Shown here one piece after another: positions 1-11,541 of a DNA stretch of 64,000 nt (position 1 is the stretch's first letter; every line of letters starts with the position of its first letter). This stretch comes from Okapia johnstoni. Lineage: Eukaryota; Chordata; Mammalia; Artiodactyla; Giraffidae. The translations under genes and the position numbers were made by a program. The DNA is taken from positions 21,536,230 to 21,600,229 of the forward strand of contig CM044317.1 of the NCBI GenBank assembly GCA_024291935.2, written 5' to 3'. The notes below the pieces were generated by a model. It was not told the DNA's origin. It was given only the letters and a program-made list of their open reading frames with translations, and did no database searches.

Positions 1-659
1 GGTAGCCTCTCCTTCCTACATTCCCCCCCATTTCCCTTCTACATCAGTTTAAGTCTTTCCTCCAACATATAGGCTTTCAAGATGTAGTAAAAACACATGT
101 TAAAAAATATGACTGTTCCAGATTCATATCCTTCCAGTTGTATAAAATAAAAGGCAAGATCTGTTTTGTTTTTTTTTTCTCTTTAAAGTCAAAACCCAGA
201 GAGGGGAACTCTAACGGCTGAACTTGACTTAGTTGTTTATCTCTGTTCTAATTACTAAAGTCAGAGGGATGGGTTCTCTCATAGGCCCTGCCTTGGTCAT
301 ATGTTTGTGGTGGGGGAGATTAGTGAGGGAGTGGGAGCTGGTGACGTAGAGGGAGATAAAATTAGAGAGAAGAAGTATAAAATGAAATTAGAGGCCGAAA
401 TGAGCTCTTTGAATACTGCGCTAGCCTTCAGTGCCTGTGGGTACACATGGGGGCTGGTTTGTCGGAGCTGTAGCCACCCGCTTCCCCTACCCTTTCACTC
501 ACCATTACTTTATTCAAAAGGAGATTCAGGTTAAATAAAATCATTTTCTACACATGTCCATGTAAAATTTCTCTTATCACCCGGTGTTTCTGTTTTGTTA
601 AACTTTTCATCTTTAAAAGATGTCTATAGTTGTTATACTTTTTAAAAAATATCTGCTTC
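1..659. other. Unassigned intronic sequence
   Basis: AT-rich DNA with no repeat family I can name. The 77-codon open frame at 301-534 has no recognisable protein features. Confidence 0.5.
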
Positions 660-999
660 TTACCTCTCTGCAGCATAGCTTCCCCCTTCATCACAGCTCT
701 GAAACCATCTTGCCAGTCTTTACGATGGCCTCCTAATTATGAATTTGTACAGTTCCTTCTCTAGCTGATCTTCCTTTCATCATCCTTTCTAAGATTTCAC
801 ACTGCTGACTCTTTCCACATTTTTGAAACTCGCTCTTCCTATGGATTCTGATTAATCACTTTTTTTCGTGGTCCTCTCTCTCTCTGCCTTTGCTGACTCC
901 TTTTTCCTCTGTTTCCTATAAATATTGACATTGCCAAAGGTCTTCTTGACCTCTTTCCTCTGACATTCTTTAGACTCTATTTGAATAAACTCACCTTTA
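660..999 (+). mobile_element. L2 LINE body, first part
   Basis: A pyrimidine-rich stretch with the look of the decayed L2 reading frame (runs such as CTTCATCACAGCTC and TTTGCTGACTCC). It continues after the L1 insertion at 1000-1139 and again at 1846-2560, so one L2 copy seems split by two later insertions. Confidence 0.5.
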
Positions 1000-1139
1000 C
1001 TTTTTTAAAAACATTTATTTATTTTTAATTGGAGGATAATTGCTGTAATTATTGTGTTGGTTTCTGCTGTATATCAACATAAATTAGCCATAGGTATATG
1101 TATGTCCCCTTCTTCTTGAACCTCCCTCACACCTCTCAG
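1000..1139 (-). mobile_element. Ruminant L1 3' end, antisense, with target-site duplication
   Basis: It reads as the reverse of the ruminant L1 3' UTR (TTTTTAATTGGAGGATAAT, then GTTGGTTTCTGCTGTATA and AACCTCCCTCACACCTC). It is flanked by TCACCTTTA at 991-999 and again at 1140-1148, a target-site duplication marking insertion into the surrounding L2. Confidence 0.8.
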
Positions 1140-1389
1140 TCACCTTTATTCTTAAACTACAATGATTTCCAAGTATTCACCTCCAGCATATTTCTTGCTT
1201 CTGCTCTTCAGACCCATTTTCTTCAACAACCATTATACAGCTCCAATTTTATAGTCTCAAAATGCCTGAAACTCAACATGACACAAGCCAAGTTTTTTCT
1301 CGTGGTCTCCACTTCTTCCTTCTTTACTCTCTATCTGGTTCAGTGATAGCATCACCAGAGATCAGCTGGAGCAAAGCTGCTGTTGTTGC
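1140..1389 (+). mobile_element. L2 LINE body, second part
   Basis: Resumes the L2-like frame after the L1 insertion, with phrases such as TCTCAAAATGCCTGAAACTC that match the L2 segment encoding a Met-Ser-Lys-like motif. Heavily decayed. Confidence 0.45.
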
Positions 1390-1845
1390 CCATTGTCTAT
1401 TTTCCCCTCCTTCCATAGTAATGCAATCCATATTTCTAGCTGACTAATGGCCACTCAGAATAAAGGCTACTTTCCCAATCTCTCTGTAGCTAAGTTTTGG
1501 CCAAAGGAAAATGCAAACTGATGTGCCATGTGGCAGCTTTTGAAAATATTGCTAGCATCCTTCCTTTGCCTTTATTTTCTTTATTCCTTCCTCCATCCTG
1601 CTGCTGGGAATGTGAATGTGATGACTGGAGCTTGAGCTGCCATCTTGGACCACAAGGCTGAGGTAACACCCCAGAAATACTGAATTTTGTGCCGGAAGGA
1701 ACTTGAGTCTCTGAGGGCTTCAGGGAGCAGAGCTGTTCTAATCCTACATTGTCAACTTCTGGACTTATGCACAAGAAATTAAGCATCAATTTTCTCTAGA
1801 CTTTGCTATTTTTGTCTTTATTACTCACAGCCAAACCTAGTCCTA
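1390..1845 (+). mobile_element. Old mammalian LTR-like repeat (class uncertain)
   Basis: Shows a familiar mammalian repeat pattern: GTTTTGGCCAAAGGAAA, then GGAGCTTGAGCTGCCATCTT, then a 3' end near CAGCCAAACCTAGTCCTAAC. I recognise the pattern but not the family name; an ERVL/MaLR-type LTR is suspected. It interrupts the L2. Confidence 0.4.
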
Positions 1846-2560
1846 ACTGATATATCAGCCAAACCAAAATCCTAGAGTAACGTTAGACTATCCCCTCTCC
1901 TCCAAGACCCACATCCAATCAATCATCAAGTCCTATTGAATCTACCACTCCGGGATCTTTCTTCTTTTAAGCCTTTATTTTTCCAGAACTGTCCTTCATC
2001 CTCATCCAATATATGCGCCACACTGCCCTTGGAATGATCTTAGAATTAATCTTTCTTGATTGATTTCCTGCAATTATTGCAGTTATCCCACTGTCTACAG
2101 TTCTCAGTATGGAAAACTCTTCATGATCTGTATGTCTCACAATTCATTTCCCACTGCCCCACCATATTTATCATCTCCAAACTACTTACAGTGCTGGACT
2201 ATTCCACCCCATTTCATGTCTCTGTGACTTTACATGTGCTTGTTCTACCATTGGACATGTATAGATCTTTTTCTTCCTCAACATTCACCTAGAACTTTTA
2301 TTTAAAAAAAACCAAAACAAAAACCTTTCCTAATTTCCAAAGAGAAGAGGACTGACGGCTTCTCTCTCTGTGTCAGGGGTGAGGCTTTCATGTATACCTG
2401 TATGCAGTATTCACTCTCTTCTGTAATTACTTGTTTATGTGTCTCTTTTAGTCTGTGTGCTTTTTGATGATAGGAACTATATGTTTTATCTTTTTATCAT
2501 CAGTACGTAACCCAGTGTCTGGCACATGGTAAGTGCCCAGTGATTAAACTGTCTTTGCTT
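1846..2560 (+). mobile_element. L2 LINE 3' part
   Basis: Contains the typical L2 end: a TCTGTGTGCTTTTTGATGA-like segment, then AACCCAGTGTCTGGCACATG and GTAAGTGCCCAGTGA. Together with 660-1389 it forms one old L2 split by insertions. Confidence 0.6.
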
Positions 2561-2579
2561 TCACCTTCGCACCCCATCT

Positions 2580-3000
2580 TTATTAGTCTCTTATTGCTGC
2601 TGTAACAAATTAGCACAAGTTTTGTGGCTTTACACAATACAAATTTAATGATCTCATGCTTCTGGAGATGAAAAATCTAAAATGTGTCGGAAGGCTCCTT
2701 GCCCTCTCCAGCTTCTGAGTTGCCGGAATTTCTTGACTCCTGAGCCCCCTTCCATTTTCACAGCCAGCAAAGACGGTTTCATCTTTGATGTTGCCTCAGT
2801 CTTGACTCTGACTCTCCTGTCTCCCTCTTCCACTTAAAAGAAGAGCCCTGTGGTTACATGGGGGGCACAATCCAGGACAATCTCCCTATTTCTCCCCAGC
2901 TGACTAGCAGCCCTAGTTCCATCTGCAACCTGAATTCTCTATTGCCATGTAATATAGCATATTCGAAGTTTCCAAGGATTAGGACATGGACATTACTGGA
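2580..3000 (-). mobile_element. MaLR/MLT1-like LTR, antisense
   Basis: Opens TATTAGTCTCTTATTGCTGC and TAACAAATTAGCACAAG, the reverse of a common LTR 3' end. It closes near AGGATTAGGACATGGACATT. The same pattern recurs at 18005-18670. The family name is from memory. Confidence 0.5.
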
Positions 3001-3059
3001 CTTCCCACACCATGTCAAGTCTAGTCTTCTGACAGCAACCTCAGAGTGGTCCATTAAAA

Positions 3060-3570
3060 ACATATGTTAGATAACATCACCGCTCTGCCTGCAAAGAGCC
3101 AAAAACTTCTGATCTCATCTGGGTTCCAGGTCTCTGTGATAATACTCTTGTGTTTTACATCATCTGGCCTTCTTCTTTCTCCTCGATCTCTGTCTTGCTC
3201 TGCCTCAGCCAATCTCAGACACAGCAAAGAAAAGCTTGCCCTGGAGCCTTTTCCTCAGATATCCACATGGCTAACTCCTCCACTAACTGCAGAAATCTGA
3301 TTACATCTGTTCAGTGAATTTCTTGACAAAATTAAATATGACAGCAACTCCCCCTCCTCTGACAATTCCATCACCTATTCTATTTTCCCTACAGTCCTTA
3401 TCTTTACCTACTGTATATTTACTGCTGTTCTTTTCAATTTTCTGTCTTACCCATGTCAGCTAGGGTGAGAGTAGGATTTGTTGTTGTTGCTCAGTGTTGC
3501 ATCTCCAGTTCCTAGAAAAGTACCTGGCACAGAGAGATCTATCATCAATATTTCACGAATGAAATCAATG
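3060..3570 (+). mobile_element. L2-like LINE 3' segment
   Basis: Decayed segment resembling the L2 terminal frame (ACATCATCTGGCCTTCTTC) and 3' end (CTAGAAAAGTACCTGGCACA). Confidence 0.45.
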
Positions 3571-3680
3571 GGTGCATGCATGAAGCACTCTTACTCTATC
3601 CAGGGCTGGAGGGGGTTTATGAGGTGAAGGAAAATGGAAGATCAATGTTAAGTAGAATGCCTGGATTTATCACAAATCAA

Positions 3681-3800
3681 TTTATTCATTTATTTGTGTG
3701 CCGTGTGACTTGCAGGATCTTAGTTCCTTAACCAGGAATTGAACCCTGGCACCGCAGTGAAAGCTCCAAGTCCAAACCACTGGACTGCCAGGAAATTCCC
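3681..3800 (-). mobile_element. CHR-type tRNA-derived SINE, short, antisense
   Basis: TTGCAGGATCTTAGTTCC, AACCAGGAATTGAACCC and CACTGGACTGCCAGGAAATT are the reverse of the artiodactyl CHR SINE tRNA-like head. Confidence 0.85.
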
Positions 3801-4082
3801 ACAAATTTATTTTTTAATGAAAGGAATTCTCTTATTTTTATCTTTAAACAAAGAGGCCCATATCAACCTCTAAGGACAGTCCCTAAATCAACATGATTAC
3901 TTTTTGGGGAGTAATAAGAATTTGCTTTAAAAATACTTCAGAAGACGAGAGTGTTCTGCAGCACGCAGTATCCTCATGGATGCTCTGCAGAGTTGGGGCC
4001 TCAGGGCTCCCACAGACACACTCTGTGAGCCTCAGAGCAAAGACAAGAGAGGACCGTGTCTTAATATTGATAGGTAGGTGTT

Positions 4083-4204
4083 TTGTTTTGTTTTTTTTGG
4101 CCCTGCTAGATGGCACGCGGGATCTTGGTTCCCCAACCATGGATCGAACCCAGGCCCCCTGCACTGGCAGCTCAGTCTTAACACTGGACTGCCAGGGAAA
4201 TCTC
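4083..4204 (-). mobile_element. CHR-type SINE, short, antisense
   Basis: CGCGGGATCTTGGTTCCCC and GGATCGAACCCAGGCCCCC (degenerate B box, reversed) end in CTGGACTGCCAGGGAAAT. Confidence 0.85.
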
Positions 4205-4460
4205 AAATTGATACATTTTAAATGCTCCCCCATTAGCTTTTTTTGAACCATTTTCCTTCTTTTTCCCTGAAATCTTGAAAATGGCCTACCTCCCTGGATT
4301 AGCACAACAGTGTTCCTGACAGAAATCCTATGTAATGCAAGCATTTAAGCGGTAAAATCTATACCATGAAAAAAACGTACAAGAAAGTTTATTGAGAAAA
4401 TCTTAATCTCAAGTGAAATTCCCAGGGACAGGAGAATTTTCCAAGTGGGAGCCTGAGGGA

Positions 4461-4656
4461 GTGAGTGTTAGCTCAGTCGTGTCTGACTCTTTGCAACCCC
4501 ATTGACTGTAGCCCACCAGGCTCCTCTATCTATGGGATTTCCCAGGCAAGAATACTGGACTGGCTTGCCATTCCGTTCTCCAGGGGATCTTCTCAATCCA
4601 AGGATCAAACCTAGGTCTTCTACATTGAAGGTAGATTCTTTACCATCTGAGCCATC
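4461..4656 (-). mobile_element. Bov-tA SINE, antisense
   Basis: Starts with the reversed BovA end (TTAGCTCAGTCGTGTCTGAC), passes through CAGGCAAGAATACTGGACTG and ends in the reversed tRNA-like head (TTCTTTACCATCTGAGCC). Confidence 0.93.
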
Positions 4657-5280
4657 ATTTTTTGAAAGTAGTCTGAATTTCATACACGATATGTCTTGAG
4701 TTGGTTGACAGCTCTTTCTGGAGGCACAGTGAAGACCCCAGTGCAGAGACTTCCTCTGACTTTCCTGGGCCCCAAGTCATTTCTATATCTGAATCTATTC
4801 TTATTTCCATCCCTTCTAGAACTTTTACCTCAGCTGTAAGAATCTTTATATAATGTTGAAATTGGAAAGGAAAAAACCCCAAAACACCAGAAAGACAAAA
4901 AAGGTGTAAAGTTTTGTTCTTCTGCATTTTTATCCTTGAAGCAGAAAAAGAAACAGCTGATGCAATCTAGTGTCCTTTCATGTTTACCCAGCATCTGTTT
5001 TTCAGGTGTGCTAATTTTATGTATAACTTTCAGAGGATGGATGTGCACGCTTTCTTATTATGGTCATGGTTTCAAGGTAGATGCAAATGTCAAAACATCA
5101 AAATGTACACTGTAAACATATGCAATTTACTTATTTTTACCAATTATACCTTAATAATGCTATTTAAAAAGGTTTTTAAAATGCACATACACTCATGCAT
5201 GCATGTACATACAGTTCTACTTCTAAAGCTACACTTCCAAGAAAATCCTGTGACTATTTCAGTTAAGTAAATTGGAAAAA

Positions 5281-5452
5281 CTTGCAATGCAGGAGACCCA
5301 GGTTTGATCCCTGGGTCAGGATGATCCCCTGGAGAAGGAAATGGCAACCCACTCCAGTATTTTTGCCTGGAGAATTCCATGGACAGAGGAGCCTGATGGG
5401 CTACAATCCATGGGGTTGCAAAGAGTCAGACATGACTGGGCAACTAACACAC
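5281..5452 (+). mobile_element. Bov-tA SINE, 5' truncated
   Basis: Begins inside the tRNA-like head at CTTGCAATGCAGGAGACCC and runs through GGAGAAGGAAATGGCAACCC to CAGACATGACTGGGCAAC. The open frames here on both strands are SINE translation, not genes. Confidence 0.93.
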
Positions 5453-5789
5453 AAACTGGAAAAAAATTAGAAATTCAATTCCTTAATTGTGCTAGCCATA
5501 TTTCAAGTGTTCAAAAGCCACACATAGCAAGTAGCTGACACACAAGACAGTGTCAACGTAAAATACTGCCATCATGGCAGAAAGTTCTACTGGACAGCAT
5601 TGTTTTAAAGCATTTTCCCAATCACCCCTCATTCTCATGTCCACGCCCCACATTACCAGAGCAGAGGCCTTCTGCATTTCAGTCTCTACATTGAAACAAG
5701 GCCATCTTTCAGAAATGCAAGTCTGCTTGCTACTCTCCTGCTCAAATTTTCTAGACAAAGAGAGTGAGTGAATCAATGTTTTTTGAGGC

Positions 5790-5968
5790 CTGGTACATAA
5801 AAAGGGAGAAGGAGAGGTCAGGAAATGAAGATGAAGGGTCTTTCCAGAGCTGGATCTGCCAGTACCTTGATCTTAGATTACCCAGCTTCCAGAATTATGA
5901 GAAATAAATGTTTGCAGATTAAGTCATCCTTTCTATGGTATTTGCTATAGCAACCTGAATAAGGTAAT
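5790..5968 (+). mobile_element. MaLR/MLT1-like LTR 3' end
   Basis: CAGCTTCCAGAATTATGAGA, AATAAATGTTTGCAGATTAA and GCTATAGCAACCTGAATAAG give the usual tail of this LTR group, including an AATAAA. Confidence 0.55.
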
Positions 5969-6026
5969 TGTGGAAAGGTACATGGGGTTGACTAAAACAG
6001 TTAATCTACGTACAATGCACTTGCAT

Positions 6027-6027
<1 letters not shown>

Positions 6028-6089
<62 letters not shown>
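6028..6089. repeat. (CA)31 microsatellite
   Basis: An uninterrupted run of 31 CA units. Read on the minus strand it produces the poly Val-Cys run in an open frame, which is not a gene. Confidence 0.99.
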
Positions 6090-6090
<1 letters not shown>

Positions 6091-6490
6091 CTATCGGTCC
6101 CAAATTTTGAGACACTCCTTTTCCACCATTCATCTTCCTATTTGACTCCCAGAGCACTGGCAGTTAGCCTTCAGGCAGGAGTTTGAAAGACTCTTCTCAG
6201 GGCATCTAATCAGTCAACAAAGAAAGATCTACAGATGGTGAAACTGGAGAGCATCAAGCTGTCTAGATAAAATCCCTAATGGAAAGTGTTGGCTTGATAA
6301 CCCCCCCACCATCTTAGAGACCCAAATTGATTTTTTAGCATCTCTCTATTAAACATGAATGAACAACCTAAAACTCTCTTGCTTTTTGCGGAAAGCTCTA
6401 AAGTGGCAGAGAGGCACCCAAATAAAAAAATCAGCAAATGCAGTGTATACTCAACAAAAGCAATGTAGAAAAGGGATAATGTATTTAAAA
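6090..6490. other. Unassigned intronic sequence
   Basis: No gene or named repeat recognised between the microsatellite and the L1-like stretch that follows. Confidence 0.5.
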
Positions 6491-6870
6491 CATTAACAGG
6501 CTCAAGAAATGAGAAGAGATTGCATCTAGAAAAGAAAAAAATAGGATGCTATAAAATAGAAACATACAGCAAGCATAAAAGAGCTTTTGGAAATTGAAAA
6601 CATGTTCACGTTTGAAAAGCTCAATGGAAGGGCTAGAAGACAAAATGAGGAAATTCCCAAGAAAGGAAAGCAAATAAAAATGCAAAGAGATAAATGATTA
6701 GAGAAAAGACTGATGAATTGTAGGACCAGTCCAGACTGTCTAACATCTGAATAACAGGATTTCCAGACACAAAGAACAGAGAAAAATGAAGGGAATAAAT
6801 TAACGATAAATAATTCGCAATATTTTCTAGGCCTGAAAAACATTAATCTTTTGATTAAAAGCAACTATCC
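6491..6870 (+). mobile_element. Old L1/HAL1-like 5' region piece
   Basis: Purine-rich sequence following the old L1 pattern: AAAAGCTCAATGGAAGGGC, ACAAAATGAGGAAATTCCC, then CCAGTCCAGACTGTCTAACA and AGAACAGAGAAAAATGAAG. The frames on the minus strand are antisense to it. Confidence 0.6.
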
Positions 6871-7440
6871 CCGAAAGTTGTCTAAGATAAGGGGGCTGAA
6901 GAGCATCCTCGTGGCCCTCTTCACAGTGATCTTACTCAGAGCTTCTTCCAATTTTCCCTTTGATCGGATTCCCATAGCCATTAAGGCAGAAGGCTAAGAT
7001 TCAGGCCAAGTTCAATTGTAGCCCCAGACGTTGTCCCGCAAAACCATCTGTAGTTTTCCACTATCTCTGAACTTTAAGGATAGTAAAGACTGTATGGGAA
7101 TGGCTGTACATAGGCAGTTTTGATTTCTTGAAGTTAAGTAAACGTTCTGTGTCCTTTATAGCATCTCTAATACCTTCCTCAGGGTTCACAAATTTCTCTT
7201 GTCTCTTATAATGGCCATTGTCTATTGCATCAATCTTTTCCTCAATTATATTTTTACTCATTTCTTCTTTGTGTTTTTGTTTCTTTGATTAGACTGCGAG
7301 TTCCTGAAGGGCAGCAAATACCTGCCACTTCTAATGAGTCCTTTAGTTTCTACATTGCATTGGAAGAGGAGGACTGTCTTCCCTTCTTGAGTCCTTATTA
7401 TTAGCTAGGTTGAGTGCATTAAAACTATACTGCTCATGTA
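6871..7440. other. Unassigned sequence with an unrecognised 66-codon open frame
   Basis: The minus-strand frame 7261-7061 starts MSKNIIEEKIDAIDNGHYKR and is charged, with no domain I recognise and no splice context. The plus strand near 7290 (AGACTGCGAGTTCCTGAAGG) resembles an L2 end, which argues that the frame is accidental. Confidence 0.4.
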
Positions 7441-7444
7441 TAGC

Positions 7445-7518
7445 AGCTCAGTGAGGAAGGGTAGATTATTATCTCCACTCTCCAGATGAGAGCACTGAGG
7501 CTTAGAGAGCTACATAAA
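7445..7518 (-). mobile_element. MIR SINE fragment, antisense
   Basis: TTATTATCTCCACTCTCCAG, ATGAGAGCACTGAGGC and TTAGAGAGC are the reversed core of MIR. Confidence 0.7.
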
Positions 7519-7529
7519 GAGACCCCTCA

Positions 7530-7726
7530 GGGGCTTCCTTGGTGGTTCAGATGGGAACAAATCTGCCTGCAATGTAGGAGACCCAGGTTTGATCCCTGGG
7601 GAAAGATCCTGGAGGAGGAAATGACAACTCACTCCAATATCCTTGCTGGAGAATCCCATGGACAGAGGAGCCTGGTGGGCTACAGTCCATGGGTCGCAAA
7701 GAGCCGGACACTGAACAACTAGCATT
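7530..7726 (+). mobile_element. Bov-tA SINE
   Basis: A full copy from GGGCTTCCTTGGTGGTTCAG to AAAGAGCCGGACACTGAAC, with small deletions. Confidence 0.94.
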
Positions 7727-9254
7727 TTCACTTTTCAGCGAGGCGATGGCCCACACGCCTGTCCGATTTTGCAGCTTGAGAGCCCAGGCTCTTGCGCGAT
7801 TGGAGCTCACCATTCATTTCCTTTTTGTTTTGAACAGAATAGTTTTCTTTCAGCCTCAGGACGGTAAACTTGGGAATTTGTCACAAAAGACTATGAATGC
7901 TTTTCTGCCCTTTCTTGTCTGTTACAATTGTTCCTTTTCACTCACTGAAGGGACTGTGGAGGGGGCAGCAACAGAATGAGGGGCCACTGAAGGATCTTGG
8001 GGAGATCCAGAGTTTGGGGTCGGTGGTAACAATCAATATGCTAATTGCCTAACAATCCCCAAATGATTTAACAGGAGTACTTCCAGTGTTCTGGGACCCA
8101 CACTTTCCGCTTCTATTCCCACACGGTGGGGGACACAAAGGCACTCTGTTCAGGTTAGCAGGGGGCCTGGCAGAGTCCCAGCCCAGTTCTCCCCACGTCC
8201 ACACCCTTGTCTCAGGCCCCCCTGCCTGTCGTTTCTCTGGATAAAAGGGACCAAGGCTCCAGCAGTGGGGAATGCCCACTACTCCCAGCAGAGGTTATGA
8301 AACCTGCTGTCTCAAGCAAGGAGATAGAACGAAAATTGTTGGAGAGGGGGGCAGTGTGGACAGGAATAAAGAGAAGGGGCTGAAGGCTGATAAATAGGCA
8401 GAAATAATGAGTTCAGAAACTGCCTGTTTAGCAAATGGTCAGAAATCTGGGAGAAGGAGGAGGAGGGGTCCCTGTGCAGAATGGGGGCCAAGGGGAGGCA
8501 GAGAAAAGGGAGAGGGAATCCATCACAACCATTTCCAAAGTATCCTTCCTGTGTCACTATTTTAAATGTCTACATAGTTGATGCATACCATAGAGTATGT
8601 ACATATCCCAGGTTATTTTAAAGCCATTAGAATTTCATGTCTAAATAAAGAGTGAGAAAGCACACAGTAAGTAAAACAGGTTCTCTTTCTGGGTGGCAAT
8701 GCAAGAAAGGGAGATAATGCCTTTTTCTCCACTTACTAGAGTGGAGCATTTAAAAACTGCCCCTTCACTTCTAGAAAAAATATACTGCAGGTAAAAAAAA
8801 TTATTTTTAGGAAAGTGAACAGCTTTGTCCTGCTTTCAGAGCTTCCATTAACATCCGCGACACAGCTGAACTAGAGAGAGGATTTACACTGAAATGCTCC
8901 TGCAGGGAAACAGTCTTTTCTCTTAGTCGTAGTCTTAACTGATGTTGAAATAAGCACTCTGTGCCCTAAGTAACTCTCCTGAAAGTTAGATGATGTAGCA
9001 AAAGGTTAACTCTGGAATATTATTTGCAAAAATCCAGTAACCCCAAAGCTTCAAAAGGCATCTGTCAAGAGTGATCTGCCTGAAAATGAGCCTGACTAGG
9101 ATTTGGTCCCACCAGTGGAACCTCACTGATGACAGCCCAAGTGTTTTCTGCTTCTGTTTGTTGGATTTCTTCCCCTGATTAAGGACTCCTTGCTCTAGCC
9201 CAGATAACAAGGATGGAAATACGCAGGAAACTGAGAATAAGAATGTCAAGATCT
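7727..9254. other. Unassigned intronic sequence
   Basis: Moderately GC-rich between 8050 and 8520. The short minus-strand frames (8049-8279, 8312-8557) lack recognisable domains. I see no clear repeat or splice-bounded exon. Confidence 0.5.
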
Positions 9255-9575
9255 GGGACTTCCCTGGTGGCTCAGTGGAAAAGAATCCTCCCACCAATGC
9301 AGGAGACATGGGTTCAATCCCTGATCAGGGAAGATCCCACATGCCACAGAGCCGCTAAGCCCGTGCGCCACAGCTACTGAACCTGTGCTCTAGAGCCTGG
9401 GAGCCGCAACTACTGAGCCCACATGCTGCAGCTACCGAAGCCTGTGCGCCCTAATGCCCATGCTCCGAAACAAGAGAAGGCCAACCTCAATGAGAAAACT
9501 GTGGACTGCAACTAGAGAATAGTTCCCACTTCTCACAACCAGAGAAAAGCCTGTGTAGCAACAAAGACCCAGAAC
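9255..9575 (+). mobile_element. CHR SINE, near full length
   Basis: Runs from GGGACTTCCCTGGTGGCTCA through the CHR body (CGCCACAGCTACTGAACC, AGCCGCAACTACTGAGCCC) to GCAACAAAGACCCAGAAC. Confidence 0.93.
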
Positions 9576-9576
9576 A

Positions 9577-9602
9577 TGCGTGTGTGCTCAGTCGCTTCAG
9601 GG
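9577..9602 (-). mobile_element. Bov-tA end scrap, antisense
   Basis: Only GTGTGTGCTCAGTCGCTTCA is left, directly after the CHR SINE. Confidence 0.55.
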
Positions 9603-9802
9603 TGGGTCCTCGAGAATGTTCCTGGTCTTCTCTGAGCCTCAGTTCTGGAATGAGGTGTAGTAAGTACACGGTCATAATTCAGTCTATCTCTAGGACCAAG
9701 GCTTTCTCTGCTTCAGGAGGCTCTGTTACCCAAACCCTTTGCCTGACACAGAATACTTTCATGAATGGACATTTACTTTTCGTCAAATTCTTTTCCTGCC
9801 TC

Positions 9803-10085
9803 TATTGAGATTATCATGCAATTTTCTCTTCTATTCAGCTAATATGCTAAATAAAATGCTAAACAAATCTTGTATTACTGAGATAAACTCCAGTTAATTG
9901 TGATGGATTATCTTTTTTATAATTGCTGGATTCAATTTGCTAATGTTCTGTTAAGAATTTTGAGATCTTTAAGATCTTGAGGGATACTGTCTGTAGGCTT
10001 CTTTTCTGTATGATGCATTTGGTTTGGTATTTGCCAGACTGTATGAGGCTCCAGGCAATATTTTTGCCAGGTCTTTGTCTATATA
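9803..10085 (-). mobile_element. Old L1 ORF2 piece, antisense
   Basis: GAGATTATCATGCAATTTTC, TGGATTCAATTTGCTAATGT and CTGTAGGCTTCTTTTCTG follow the reversed L1 ORF2 order. It appears continuous in L1 coordinates with the pieces at 11935-12040 and 12404 onward. Confidence 0.7.
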
Positions 10086-11167
10086 AATAATTTGATTAAA
10101 AATGTATTAGAAAATCCATGAGTCTGTGTGATGCATAGGTAGAAAAGAGATGTTCATGTATTTGTTTATTGTCTTATCGGTGCACAGGAAGTTTCTTTTC
10201 TATTATCCAGCTCTTTGAATTTAAGTCCAGGAACCGTTTCTTCCAGTTCTTTATTATCAAATGCATCATTTCTGGTTTATGTCTTGCCTCACTACCAGAA
10301 ATGAAATAGCAATGCTAGTATTACTCATAAAGTTGGAACCTGTTTGCACTGTTTGAAGAATTACCTCTGCAATTCTCTACTACTACCTTTTGTTTAATGC
10401 TGATTACACCATTAACTCACAATGTCACATGACCCATATACCACCCATGAATACCGGCTTCCAATGAGACACAAAAACAGCTGTTACTATACTTTGTGGA
10501 TGATGACAAACACAAGTCTCACCCCAAGTATGCAGGGAAATGTGAATGATCTTTCTTTTTTTGGTCATCCTCAATATACGGCTCGGAACTTCAGAGCCTA
10601 GATGTAAGTCTTTAGACTGTAATCAGTGCATTTTTAGAATGTAATCTTTCCCAGTGTGGACCACACTGCTGTTTTCCAGACACTGCCACCAGCCGGGAAG
10701 ACACGTGGGGGCCTGTGGGCAAAGCAAGAAAGGCCATCCCTTTTTGTACAAGGAATGTTCCCTGATTATCTGGCAGGACTAAACTCCAGGAGCAGCAGGG
10801 CCACACTAGTCAGAGGTGAGAGGGAGAAATCAATCAGAAAGGCAATGGGTGTGCTGAGCAATGATTTTCAAGCCTCCAGAGGAGACAGGAGACAGGTACA
10901 ACCACTTCCAGAGGACTGTCTGACATGTCATATGAAGCCTGCAGAAGGGAGTGGGTGACCAACACCGAGGCCAGAGAGGGGAGTGCGAGGGGTAAAGCAT
11001 TCTTGCCACCACAGGGAAAGGACACCTGCTTCCTTCAGGGGCTGGACTGGTGAACAACACAGTTGTCAGAATGTAGGTGGGTGAAAGTTGAGGCATTGGT
11101 CCAAACATGCGACTCAAATCCAAGGGTGGGCAGTGAACTCTTAGTAGCCCAGAGATCTAAACTTGCT
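10086..11167. other. Unassigned intronic sequence
   Basis: The first part may be further L1 remnant. From about 10440 nothing is recognised. Open frames of 64-100 codons on both strands between 10612 and 11123 overlap one another and lack protein features. Confidence 0.45.
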
Positions 11168-11179
11168 ATGTGTCTGACA

Positions 11180-11382
11180 CGCGTGCATGCTAAGTCACTT
11201 TAGTTGTGTCTGACTTTTTGTGACCCTACGGACTGTAGCCCACCAGGTTCCTCTGTCCATGGGATTCTCCAGGCAAGAATACTGGAGTGGGTTGCCATGC
11301 CCTCCTCCAAGGGATCTTCCCGACCCAGGGATTCAACCGGAGTCTCTTCGTTCTTTATCACTAGTGCCACCTGGGAAGCCCC
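11180..11382 (-). mobile_element. Bov-tA SINE, antisense, with 12-bp target-site duplication
   Basis: A full reversed copy (GCATGCTAAGTCACTTTAG to CCACCTGGGAAGCCCC). ATGTGTCTGACA stands at 11168-11179 and again at 11383-11394, so both ends are exactly defined. Confidence 0.97.
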
Positions 11383-11420
11383 ATGTGTCTGACATAAGTC
11401 ACTCAAAATCAGCATATCAA

Positions 11421-11531
11421 GGACTTTCCTGGCGGTCCGGTGGGTAAGACTCCATGCTTCCAATGCAGGGGGCATGGGTTCAATCCCTGATTGGGGTAAC
11501 AAGATGTCACAAGCATAGCCAGAAAAAAATT
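11421..11531 (+). mobile_element. CHR-type SINE, short, with 10-bp target-site duplication
   Basis: GGACTTTCCTGGCGGTCCGG head, ATGGGTTCAATCCCTGATTG B-box region and an A-rich tail. AGCATATCAA at 11411-11420 repeats at 11532-11541. Confidence 0.94.
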
Positions 11532-11541
11532 AGCATATCAA

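Noticed and set aside
3883..4344. 153-codon minus-strand frame
   Set aside because: It crosses a CHR SINE (4083-4204) and has no protein family features.
6028..6089. Tandem repeats as a CRISPR array
   Set aside because: Dinucleotide runs in a mammalian intron without spacers; no CRISPR is expected or seen.
5945..6157. Cys-Val repeat protein frame
   Set aside because: It is translation of the (CA)31 microsatellite.
7061..7261. Charged 66-codon minus-strand frame as a gene
   Set aside because: No domain, no splice context and L2-like text beside it; kept only as a note in the feature list.
9255..9330. tRNA-like box A/box B sequences as a tRNA gene (here and in all Bov-tA and CHR copies)
   Set aside because: They are SINE heads; none folds into a full cloverleaf with a 3' acceptor stem followed by a T run.
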